Positions 42,877-50,111 of a stretch of DNA of 64,000 bases are shown piece after piece. The translations under genes were made by a program, and so were the position numbers. The stretch is from Bryobacterales bacterium. Lineage in GTDB: Bacteria > Acidobacteriota > Terriglobia > Bryobacterales > Bryobacteraceae. The notes under the pieces were generated by a model that had not been told where the DNA came from, searched no databases, and saw only the letters and a program-made list of their open reading frames with translations. How positions within the stretch are numbered: the first letter of the stretch is position 1; every line of letters begins with the position of its first letter. The stretch spans positions 38,402 to 102,401 of the forward strand of contig JADZAF010000270.1 of assembly GCA_020852755.1 (NCBI GenBank), written 5' to 3'.

Positions 42877-45381
42877 ATGCCGCCTGACTTGCGCTATCGA
42901 TTCGAACGGCTGCTTCTGGCCCTTCCTCAGTGGGAGCGGCCGGAGGAGCGCCGCGCTCTCGTGGCTATCCTTCGCAGTCACGAAATGTGGGACTACCTCC
43001 AGCTTGGGGGCAGTGCTGCCACCGCTGCCACACGGTTGCTCGACCTCTACGACGAGCACGGTCCGCAGCCGTTCCGTTTGTTATTGTCCAGTCTCCTAGA
43101 GAGGCCGGGCCTCCCTCCGGAGCTGCTCGAGGACACCAGGACAATCGACAACGAGTTGCGGTGCCAGGGGGTACAGCGCCGGCGAGAGCCCTGGACGAGC
43201 GGACCGCCCTACCGCGGCCTCTACCGCTTCGAGCGGCGCCACGCTCCCATTTTCTTCGGCCGCGACGCGGAAGTGGACGCGCTCATTCGCACGTTGACCA
43301 CCACCGAGCAAGGCCGCCGCTTTACCGTCGTCATCGGCGCCTCGGGCTCCGGAAAATCTTCGCTCGTACGCGCGGGCGTATGGGCGCGGCTCGCGGACGG
43401 CCAGGTACCCGAACTCCCCGGCAGCGAGCGCTGGCTCATCAGCGCCATGACACCGCTCGAGAAGGAGCATCCGGAAGATTCCTTGCGTGAGGGTCTCCTG
43501 CGCGCGATTGAGGAGCAGGACGGATTTGAAGACAAGCGCGACGCAGCCGCCGGCGCCGGCCAGGGCCCGCTTGCCGAACTGGCCGAGCGCCTGCTGCCGC
43601 CCGGCGATGTCCGCTGGCTGCTGATTCTGGATCAGATGGAGGAACTGTTCACCCTCGAACAACAACAGGACGGCGCCGCGTTCCTCGACCGGCTGATTGA
43701 AGGCACGGCGCCCCGAGCCGGCGGAGAACCTCCCCGCTTTCAGGTGCTGGCCGCCTTACGCGCCGACTTCTTTCACTATTGCCTTACCCATCCGCCGCTC
43801 AAACGCGCTGTGGGCCGCGACGGCGGCACGTTTTTGCTGGGCCCGCCGGGCCGCCTGGCGCTGGAGCGCATGGTCAGCGGTCCCGTCACCGAAGTGGACC
43901 TGCCTCAACGCTGGACCCTCGATCCCGCCCTTCCGGCAGCGATGGCGGCCGACGCCGAGCGTCATCCAGGCGGCCTCGCGCTGATGGCCTTCGCGCTGCG
44001 CGAGTTGTACGAGCGTTGCCAGCGCCGGCGCCGCCTGGACTTGACGACCTACCGCAGCCAGGACTTCGGCGGTCTGGGCGGAGCCATCGCCCGCCGCGCC
44101 GATGCCACGCTGGCGGCCCTTGGGGGAGGCGGCTCCGCCGCCCTCGAGCGCGTCTTCGCCCGCCTGGTCCGCGTCAGCCCGGAAGATGTGCCGACCCGCC
44201 GACGCGAACGCCGCTCGGCTTGGGAGAACGACCCGGAAGCGCGCAAGCTGGTGGATGCCTTCGAGAAGGCCCGGCTGCTGGTGGCCGACCGCGCCGGCCC
44301 GGCGGCGGACGACCCGGTCGTAGAGGTCGCTCACGAAGCGCTCCTGCGGGAGTGGCCCAGGTTGGCCCGCTGGATCGATCAGCGCCGGGACGCGTTCCGC
44401 CTTGCCGAGCGCGTCCGGACCGAAGCCCGCGCCTGGATGGAGGGCGACCCCAATTGGCGCGACCGCCGGCCGTGGGCAACCCATGTGATTGAGAATGCAC
44501 GTGCGCAACTCGCTCAAGCGGGGTTGCTCGAATCTCTCCTTCAGGACCCCCAGGTGGCTCGCCTCCTGACCTCCGAAGTGGAGTGGATTCTGGAGGAGTT
44601 GCACTGGAACACCACAACCCATATCCGCTGCCGCGACATCGGCCAGCGCCTCGCCGAGCTGGGAGACCCGCGGCCGGGCATCGGTGTGAAGAATGGCGCG
44701 CCCGACATCCTCTGGCGGCCCATCCCTCGCGGGGAGGTCGCGATCGAAGGTCGTGGCCGGTTCAAAGTGGAGCCATTCCACATGGCTGCCTTTCAAATCA
44801 CTTTCGGTCAGTTTCGCGCGTTCTGCGAAGACATGCGCGGCTATGATGACAAGCGTTGGTGGAAGGATCTGAAGCGTGAAGCCAAAGACAGTGCCTGGCA
44901 GACCCCACTCGTCAATCACCCTGTGACGGATGTTTCCTGGTACGACGCCACTGCGTTCTGCCGGTGGCTCACGACACGGCTCGGTTTCGAGGTGTGCTTG
45001 CCGGACGAGTGGGAATGGCAGTGGGCCGCTGAAAGCGCTCAGACCGGGTTTCAATATCCGTGGGGACCGGAGTGGGAGGACAGGTTGGCGAATACATATG
45101 AGTCTGAGATCCGTCGGACCACGGCGGTGGGAATGTATCCACGCGGAGATAGCCGGCAGGAGGTGTCGGATCTGGCAGGCAATGTCTGGGAGTGGTGCCG
45201 GAACGTCTACGAAAGGCCGCAGAACACTGCGCCCGGCGGCCAGGAGTCTCGGGTGTTGCGCGGCGGGGCCTGGGCCAGCGATCAGGGCTACGCGCGCGCC
45301 GGCTTCCGCCTCCATGCCCCTCCGGTCGCCCGTCGCAGCTACTTCGGATTCCGGGTGGTGTGCTCGTCCCCCATCCGCTGA
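42877..45381 (+). CDS. STAND NTPase with EAD-like N-terminus and DGR-diversified C-terminal FGE domain
   Basis: An 834-residue protein; ATG 42877 has GAGG 6 nt upstream, directly after the protease stop. Residues 1-95: EAD-like helical domain (RFERLLLALPQW…RALVAILRSH…ATRLLDLYDEHG). Residues about 113-420: STAND ATPase of the novel-STAND type with FFGRDAEVDAL, Walker A GASGSGKSS (154-162) and Walker B WLLILDQMEELF (247-258). Residues about 420-560: helical/winged-helix arm (VEVAHEALLREWPRLARWI). Residues about 605-834: FGE-sulfatase/C-type-lectin-fold domain (ITFGQFRAFCEDM, LPDEWEWQWAA, DLAGNVWEWCRNVY). The last 45 codons (790-834) are variable region VR1. It is likely a sensor that binds ligand through the FGE face and activates the protease encoded upstream. 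Confidence 0.93.
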   Translation: MPPDLRYRFERLLLALPQWERPEERRALVAILRSHEMWDYLQLGGSAATAATRLLDLYDEHGPQPFRLLLSSLLERPGLPPELLEDTRTIDNELRCQGVQRRREPWTSGPPYRGLYRFERRHAPIFFGRDAEVDALIRTLTTTEQGRRFTVVIGASGSGKSSLVRAGVWARLADGQVPELPGSERWLISAMTPLEKEHPEDSLREGLLRAIEEQDGFEDKRDAAAGAGQGPLAELAERLLPPGDVRWLLILDQMEELFTLEQQQDGAAFLDRLIEGTAPRAGGEPPRFQVLAALRADFFHYCLTHPPLKRAVGRDGGTFLLGPPGRLALERMVSGPVTEVDLPQRWTLDPALPAAMAADAERHPGGLALMAFALRELYERCQRRRRLDLTTYRSQDFGGLGGAIARRADATLAALGGGGSAALERVFARLVRVSPEDVPTRRRERRSAWENDPEARKLVDAFEKARLLVADRAGPAADDPVVEVAHEALLREWPRLARWIDQRRDAFRLAERVRTEARAWMEGDPNWRDRRPWATHVIENARAQLAQAGLLESLLQDPQVARLLTSEVEWILEELHWNTTTHIRCRDIGQRLAELGDPRPGIGVKNGAPDILWRPIPRGEVAIEGRGRFKVEPFHMAAFQITFGQFRAFCEDMRGYDDKRWWKDLKREAKDSAWQTPLVNHPVTDVSWYDATAFCRWLTTRLGFEVCLPDEWEWQWAAESAQTGFQYPWGPEWEDRLANTYESEIRRTTAVGMYPRGDSRQEVSDLAGNVWEWCRNVYERPQNTAPGGQESRVLRGGAWASDQGYARAGFRLHAPPVARRSYFGFRVVCSSPIR
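45244..45377 (+). repeat. DGR variable region VR1 (end of STAND-FGE gene)
   Basis: In-frame 134-nt stretch matching the template repeat without gaps. The first 30 nt are identical. Over the rest, 22 of 26 differences are at template adenines (for example AAC to GCC, CTC, CGC, TAC, AGC). The four others are silent third-position changes (CAC/CAT, GGG/GGA, TTT/TTC, TGT/TGC). Encodes E790-R834 of the FGE domain, where the variable residues of such folds face the ligand. Confidence 0.95.
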
Positions 45382-45399
45382 ACACTGGATCTCTGAACA

Positions 45400-45469
45400 C
45401 TGATCACTGATCACTGAACTTCTGTTCGCTGATCGCGCCCGCGTATTTTGCGGTCGCGCGGAGTTTTTT
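45400..45469 (+). terminator. VR1 3' flank: 18-nt repeat, GC hairpin and T tract
   Basis: CTGATCACTGATCACTGA (45400-45417) is followed by a 9-bp stem with one mismatch (45434-45442 with 45450-45458), a 7-nt loop GTATTTT, then CGGAG and six T (45464-45469). It works as an intrinsic terminator for the STAND gene, and its position just behind VR1 is that of the DGR target hairpin. The same elements in the same order follow VR2. Confidence 0.7.
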
Positions 45470-46543
45470 CTATCCGGGTCCCCAGACCATCTGCCCCAAC
45501 ACGTGCTCACGCAGTCCCCAGGTGTCGGCGTACCGGACATGGTTTATCCATCCCTGCACGCTGGCATCGAACTCCGCGAAGCTGATCCCTCCCGCCTGCC
45601 AGGCTGCGAACCGTTCTCCCAGCCGGCGCGTGGCCTGGACGGCCTTGCGCGCCTTCAGACGCCGGTGCGACGGGTACACCACGAACCCAAGCCACGGAAT
45701 CCCCGCCGTCACCGGCTCCACCTGCGCCGCTTCCTCGTGAACCGTGAGCCGCAGCCTCTCGAGCCGTTCGATAACGGCAGACCGCCATTCCCGCAGCTCG
45801 CTCTTGCTGTCCGAGAACAAGGCCATATCGTCCACATAGCGCAGGTAGGCCTTGCAGCGCAGTTCCCGCCGGATGAAATGGTCGAGCGGATTCATGTAGC
45901 AGTTCGACCAGAACTGCGAGGTCAGGTTGCCGATCGGCAGTCCCCGCGGGCGGCATGCGGCCAGCAGGTCATCGCCCGGAAACCACACCATGTGGTACTC
46001 CTGCTCCAGCACCCCGTCCCCGCTGGCAATGATCCGTGAAGCCAGGTCGAGAATGCAGCCGTCCGCTACGGGGCCACGCAGAATGTCCAGAAGAATGGCA
46101 TGGTCGATCGAGGGGAAGTGTTTCACGACGTCGAGCCGGAGGACATGGCGGTAGCGGGCCGCGAACTGCTGCAGCCGGTCTACCGCCCGGTGCGTGCCTC
46201 TTCCCACGCGGTTCGCGTAGCTGTCGGCTATAAATAGCCGTTCGAACACGGGCGCCATGACGTTGCACAGCGCGTGGTGGACGACCCGGTCGGCGAAGGG
46301 CGCCGCGCTGATCCGGCGCCTTTTGGGCGTGTGAATCTCGAAGTGAACATACGGGCCCGGCTTCCAGGCGCCTTCTCGGAGCGCGGCTTGAATGGCGAGC
46401 AGGTTGTCCGCGGCCTGGTGCTCAAAGGCGGCCACGGCCCGCTTGCCGCGCTTACCCCGGGCGGCTTTCCGCCAGGCGTCGAGCAGGTTCTCCCAGGCGG
46501 TAACCTGCTCAAACGTAATCCCAGTTGAAAAAGGAGCCGCCAT
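45470..46543 (-). CDS. DGR reverse transcriptase
   Basis: A 357-residue group II-intron-like RT of the DGR type. The start is ATG 46543. Motifs: the N-terminal [21 protein letters not shown], motif [14 protein letters not shown] (D138), [14 protein letters not shown] (201-214) with the IGNLTSQ form typical of DGR RTs instead of QGxxxSP, the catalytic YVDD at 236-239 ([14 protein letters not shown]), and a thumb region with [10 protein letters not shown]. No maturase, endonuclease or RNase H domain is fused, as expected for a DGR. It would copy the TR RNA with errors at adenines and hand cDNA to VR1 or VR2. It ends one base from the T tract of the VR1 hairpin and starts head-to-head with avd. 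No Shine-Dalgarno is apparent. Confidence 0.96.
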   Translation of the reverse strand: MAAPFSTGITFEQVTAWENLLDAWRKAARGKRGKRAVAAFEHQAADNLLAIQAALREGAWKPGPYVHFEIHTPKRRRISAAPFADRVVHHALCNVMAPVFERLFIADSYANRVGRGTHRAVDRLQQFAARYRHVLRLDVVKHFPSIDHAILLDILRGPVADGCILDLASRIIASGDGVLEQEYHMVWFPGDDLLAACRPRGLPIGNLTSQFWSNCYMNPLDHFIRRELRCKAYLRYVDDMALFSDSKSELREWRSAVIERLERLRLTVHEEAAQVEPVTAGIPWLGFVVYPSHRRLKARKAVQATRRLGERFAAWQAGGISFAEFDASVQGWINHVRYADTWGLREHVLGQMVWGPG

Positions 46544-46889
46544 GGAGGAGCTTGTAATTCTCACCCGGGTCTTCGACCTGCTCGAATGGCTCGTGCCGAA
46601 GGGCGAAGCGTTTCCACGCCCGTTTCGACCTACCGTTACCGCGCGCCTGCTCGGCGCCGCCCTGGACCTTGCCGAACAACTCATGGATGCCCAGGCGCGC
46701 CGCGGCAAGGCTCGCCGCGACCGGCTGACTCAGGCCGATGCCACCTTGAACAAACTCCGGCTTTACCTGCGCCTGGCCCACCGGTGGCGTTGGCTTTCGG
46801 ACGGCCAGTACGAGCATGTCAGTCGCATCGTAGCCGAAATCGGGCGGCTGCTGGGCGGCTGGGTTCGACAGGCTGGTGGAACGGGATGA
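46542..46889 (+). CDS. avd: Avd, accessory variability determinant of the DGR
   Basis: A 115-residue basic helical protein matching the Avd four-helix-bundle family: [58 protein letters not shown], and the C-terminal [19 protein letters not shown] are all hallmark segments. Avd forms a pentameric barrel that binds the RT and TR RNA and is needed for mutagenic retrohoming in the Bordetella phage element. AAGGAG precedes the ATG. The gene is on the opposite strand to RT and TR, and its ATG shares two bases with the RT ATG inside the palindrome CATG (46541-46544), an unusual order compared with VR-avd-TR-RT on a single strand. Confidence 0.93.
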   Translation: MEELVILTRVFDLLEWLVPKGEAFPRPFRPTVTARLLGAALDLAEQLMDAQARRGKARRDRLTQADATLNKLRLYLRLAHRWRWLSDGQYEHVSRIVAEIGRLLGGWVRQAGGTG

Positions 46890-47061
46890 GAGGGGGAGCG
46901 CCGCGGGGTACGAAACCCAGGCGGCACCCCAGCTTGTATATGCGCCCGACGCCGCCCAAGAGCGGCGCACGGACTGGACGCGCCCGCGCCATCCATCGAC
47001 CTCCGCCGCATCCCGCCAGCCGTGACCGGCGGGACCTGCCGGCATGTGGAGGGCGAAGACG
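46890..47061 (-). ncRNA. Putative spacer part of the DGR template RNA
   Basis: Non-coding segment 3' of the TR on the minus strand, up to the end of avd. It has GC-rich inverted repeats, for example CGCCGC TCTTGG GCGGCG. In the Bordetella DGR the RNA just downstream of TR is needed for cDNA priming, so this stretch is a candidate for the same role; no direct evidence. Confidence 0.35.
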
Positions 47062-47193
47062 GATGTGGGACGAACACACCACCCGAAACCCGATGTTGTT
47101 GTTACGGTTGTCCGGATGGTTGTGGTTGCGGTAGTCGGCGCGCGCGTTGTCCTGATTGTTGTTCCAGGCCCCGCCGCGCAACACCCGAGACTC
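47062..47193 (-). repeat. DGR template repeat (TR)
   Basis: 132 nt, lying between avd and the NACHT-FGE gene and read on the minus strand in the same direction as RT and VR2. It holds ten AAC/AAT codons; its conceptual translation runs GGAWNNNQDNARADYRN and continues Asn-rich. It aligns without gaps to VR1 and VR2. It contains 30 adenines after the invariant 30-nt lead, and ends in an adenine-poor stretch (GGGTTTCGGGTGGTG…) that should serve as the homology site. The apparent 126-aa frame over it is not a gene. Confidence 0.96.
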
Positions 47194-47230
47194 GATCACG
47201 GGACGCCCAACCGGTTCCCCGGCGAGGACC

Positions 47231-47260
47231 AGCGTAGCAGAGTCGGAGGCGATCTGCCAA
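47231..47260 (-). promoter_or_regulatory. Candidate promoter of the template RNA
   Basis: On the minus strand TTGGCA (47260-47255) and TACGCT (47236-47231) are 18 nt apart, and point toward TR, which begins about 31 nt beyond the expected start site. It lies right after the VR2 hairpin/T tract that should stop read-through from the NACHT gene, so TR would be transcribed independently. Confidence 0.4.
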
Positions 47261-47313
47261 AAAAATTCCCGGCGGCCGCAAAAAGCGCGGCCGCCTCAGT
47301 GATCAGTGATCAG
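47259..47313 (-). terminator. VR2 3' flank: 18-nt repeat, perfect GC hairpin and T tract
   Basis: On the minus strand CTGATCACTGATCACTGA (47313-47296) is followed directly by a perfect 9-bp stem (GGCGGCCGC / GCGGCCGCC) with a 7-nt loop GCTTTTT, then GGGAA and seven T (47265-47259). It is an intrinsic terminator and the counterpart of the VR1 flank. Confidence 0.75.
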
Positions 47314-47317
47314 CGGT

Positions 47318-50101
47318 TCAGTGCTCAGCGATGGGGGACGAACACACCACCCGAAACCCGAGGTGGCCGCCACGGCAGCCCGGAGGGCCGCGGCTGCGGA
47401 AGACGGCGCGCGCGTAGCCCTGACTGCCGTTCCAGGCCCCGCCGCGCAACACCCGAGACTCCCTGCCCCCGCGCTGAATGTGATCCGGCTTCTCATAGTC
47501 ATTGAGGCACCATTCCCAGACGTTGCCGCTCAAATCCATGACGCCTTCGGGAGAAGCTCCGGCAGGGTAGATTCCCACGGGACTCGTTCTTCCCAGGGAA
47601 TGAGAACCCGCGCCACCCCAGGTTTCGTCGATGTTCGCGTACCCGGGCTGGTACTCTCCAACCCAGGGAAAGGGCCTACCGTCGGTTCCCCGCGCCGCCC
47701 GCTCCCATTCCCACTCGGTGGGCAGACGAACCTCGAATCCACGCTTGTATCCCAGCCATCCGCAAAACGCCATGGCCTCATGCCAGCTCACGGTTTCGCG
47801 CGGGTGGTTCGGCTCGGTCCACTTGGGCGCAGCGGGCTGCCGGTCCGGGCGATCCATGCCCTTCCACCACCGGTCCTGCCGGTAGCCGTCCAGGGCATCC
47901 AGGAATGCCTGGTACTGCGCGTTCGTGACGGGATACCGGGCCACGAAGAAACAGCCAAGTTTCCGCTGTTCACCTTCCTGGTAGATGAACTCGCCCGCAG
48001 GGATCTCCACCCAATCAATGTCAGGCAAGCCATGGGCAGTCAGACCTACGCCTTTCCGCGTATCCAGGCCCAAACGCCCCAAAGCTCTGCCAACGGCGGC
48101 CCGGCCCTCAGGCTGAGGTTCGCATTTCGGGCCGGCCAGCCTGGGCAGCCAGGCGGCTTTCAGTTCGCAAAGCAGTCGTGGACGGTCCGCGATCCCCGCG
48201 CCGCTTTCCAAAATGCAGCGTGCGGCTGCCTCCGGTTGCGCACCGGCCAGCCATCGGATCACGGGCGTGCAATCGTTCGAATGAAACCCTGCCAGCAACA
48301 CGAGCGCTTCTTCCCAACCGCTCCGCTCCCACCAGCGTTCCGCCGGCCAAAACTCCCGGGGATCGGTTTCACCGAGGCGTTTTTCCAACGCCTGCGCTGT
48401 GAAATACTCCTGCAACAACTGATGCCGGAAGCGAAGCTGGTCACCTCCTTCCAGCAGTGTGGCATCCACGGCTTTCTTGAGCAGCGTTTCGCCGCCGAGC
48501 GCTTCGACCGCGTCGGCGCGCGGGGTTACGGTCAGAACCTCGAAACTCTCCTCGCCCGCGCCGGCGCGTTCGCGCTGCATCCCCCAGGCAAGGCCCGCCA
48601 AACCGCCCAGCAGCGAGGTGCCTTCCGCCTCCAGATGCCAGGTCTTTGTGGCGGCGTCAAAGGCAGCCAGGTTCTCACGCCGCAGCAGGTGGTTGATGAA
48701 TTCACCGAACAGATCGCCCCGGTTTTCGGGGAAGTGCTCTGCCTCCCACCAGACATGAAACAGCATGGTGAGCATGAAGGGGTTCGCCGCCAGGCGCACA
48801 AGGTTCCGCGGATTGGGGACATGACGGCGCCAGAGTTCGTCGTCCCGGCCGGTGGTAGTCCTGTAGACCTGCTCATGTTCGCGGGGATCGGAAAGAATCC
48901 AGAAGGCATCTTCGCCAGCGCCGGCAGCTTCCCACTTCGCCATCACCCCGGCAAGTTCCTCATCCCCCGCAAGCTGCCAGACGAACCGGTCTGCCTTCTC
49001 GAGCGGCTCACCTATCTGGCTCACCCACTGCCGCACGGCCGCGCGAATGCGCTGCGGGGAAAGAGGCTCGAGAGTCAAGGTGTCAAGTTCCAGGTCCAAC
49101 TCTCTCGTGTAGTCTTCCTGGCGGCAGGAGACGATAATGGCCGTCTCCGGATGAAGCCCGCTCTGGATGCTGCGCACCTCGGCCGCTTTTGCGGCCCGTT
49201 TGGCGGTAGGTACCTCGTTGATGCCGTCGAGCAGTAAAGTCAGCCGTTTCGCGTGGCTCAAAGCCCTGGCGGCCCAGCCGATTTCGGGCGCCGCCTTGGA
49301 CAGGAAGTCCAGAAGGGGCTCGTCTCCGCGCCAGTCGCCCAAGGCGGCCAGGACCGGCAGCGGAGCGTCCGGGTCGGCCTGCGCCCGCTTCGCCAGTTCG
49401 AGAGCGAGTTTGCGCAGGGTGGTGCTTTTCCCGGAACCGGGCGCGCCCAGCAGCGCGGCGCGCGGAACATCCGGGAACGCCGCGAGAATGTCGCCGTAGT
49501 CGCGCTGCAGCTCGGGCCCTTCCACAGCCATGTCGCGGCGGTGGAACCGGTGCCGGAGCAGTGCCAGGTCCTGTTCGTCCTCCCACAGGCTGTTCAGCGC
49601 GCGGTCCTTCTTCTGAGCGGGCCGGGTTCGTGCGACACCGTGCAAAGGCGAGTAGAGCCGCGCCTTGTTCGCTGTTTCCTCAATCAGGCGCGCGAGGTAG
49701 CACTGTTCCTCTTCCCTGGTGGGCAGCGCACAGGCGGCGTCAAGCTCCCGCTGCAGTTCGCAGTAGTCCGGGTCGCTTTGGCGACCGAGGGTTTCCTGCA
49801 TGGCGGCCAGCAGCAGGGAGAGGCAGTGGCGGCCCCGGCCGGCGCCGCCGAATGCCAGAAGTTTGTCCACGGCTTCGGCGGAGAATTCGGCAACTGACCC
49901 GGAGAATTCGATTTGTTTGCAGGGATCATGCGAAACATCGCCAAGGGCGCTCAGGAAGAATGTTTCGCGCCCGCGCTCTCCCATCTTCAAGAAGAACTTC
50001 TCCACCAGGCGCACGGCACGGTTGCGCAGGTCCGGGGGGTTGCTGTGCGGAGCACGGGCAGAGCGCATATCGGAGCCAGTGTATCGCGCCGGCGGCTTCA
50101 T
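47318..50101 (-). CDS. NACHT NTPase with EAD-like N-terminus and DGR-diversified C-terminal FGE domain
   Basis: About 927 residues. ATG 50101 lies 11 nt after the TIR gene stop and is taken as start; ATG 50068 is an alternative, and neither has a clear Shine-Dalgarno. Residues about 25-125: EAD-like domain (FFLSALGDV…IEFSGSVAEFSAEAVDKLLAFG…LSLLLAAM). Residues about 195-500: NACHT ATPase with Walker A GAPGSGKST (219-227) and Walker B LTLLLDGINEVP (287-298), followed by a helical arm (HQLLQEYFTAQAL). Residues about 700-927: FGE-sulfatase/C-type-lectin-fold domain (FVARYPVTNAQYQAFLDAL, LPTEWEWERAARG, DLSGNVWEWCLNDY), ending in VR2. Probably a ligand sensor that controls the double-TIR protein encoded just upstream. 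Confidence 0.93.
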   Translation of the reverse strand: MKPPARYTGSDMRSARAPHSNPPDLRNRAVRLVEKFFLKMGERGRETFFLSALGDVSHDPCKQIEFSGSVAEFSAEAVDKLLAFGGAGRGRHCLSLLLAAMQETLGRQSDPDYCELQRELDAACALPTREEEQCYLARLIEETANKARLYSPLHGVARTRPAQKKDRALNSLWEDEQDLALLRHRFHRRDMAVEGPELQRDYGDILAAFPDVPRAALLGAPGSGKSTTLRKLALELAKRAQADPDAPLPVLAALGDWRGDEPLLDFLSKAAPEIGWAARALSHAKRLTLLLDGINEVPTAKRAAKAAEVRSIQSGLHPETAIIVSCRQEDYTRELDLELDTLTLEPLSPQRIRAAVRQWVSQIGEPLEKADRFVWQLAGDEELAGVMAKWEAAGAGEDAFWILSDPREHEQVYRTTTGRDDELWRRHVPNPRNLVRLAANPFMLTMLFHVWWEAEHFPENRGDLFGEFINHLLRRENLAAFDAATKTWHLEAEGTSLLGGLAGLAWGMQRERAGAGEESFEVLTVTPRADAVEALGGETLLKKAVDATLLEGGDQLRFRHQLLQEYFTAQALEKRLGETDPREFWPAERWWERSGWEEALVLLAGFHSNDCTPVIRWLAGAQPEAAARCILESGAGIADRPRLLCELKAAWLPRLAGPKCEPQPEGRAAVGRALGRLGLDTRKGVGLTAHGLPDIDWVEIPAGEFIYQEGEQRKLGCFFVARYPVTNAQYQAFLDALDGYRQDRWWKGMDRPDRQPAAPKWTEPNHPRETVSWHEAMAFCGWLGYKRGFEVRLPTEWEWERAARGTDGRPFPWVGEYQPGYANIDETWGGAGSHSLGRTSPVGIYPAGASPEGVMDLSGNVWEWCLNDYEKPDHIQRGGRESRVLRGGAWNGSQGYARAVFRSRGPPGCRGGHLGFRVVCSSPIAEH
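47330..47461 (-). repeat. DGR variable region VR2 (end of NACHT-FGE gene)
   Basis: 132 nt aligned gap-free with TR. All 22 differences are at template adenines (8 others of the 30 unchanged), and there are no changes at C, G or T. Examples: AAC to GGC, TGC, CAC; GAC to GGC, GTC; ATC to CTC. It encodes residues 881-924 of the FGE domain. Confidence 0.97.
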
Positions 50102-50111
50102 GGAACGCGAG

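Noticed and set aside
45400..45417. CTGATCACTGATCACTGA repeats as a CRISPR or microsatellite
   Set aside because: Only two short copies, each tied to a VR 3' end; no spacers, no cas genes.
45470..46543. Retron or group II intron RT
   Set aside because: No msr/msd, intron RNA or maturase/endonuclease domain; the TR/VR pairs and Avd identify a DGR.
46819..47199. 126-codon minus-strand frame over the template repeat
   Set aside because: Its only protein-like part is the TR translation; the remainder is low-complexity and the frame lacks an FGE domain. It is template sequence, not a gene.
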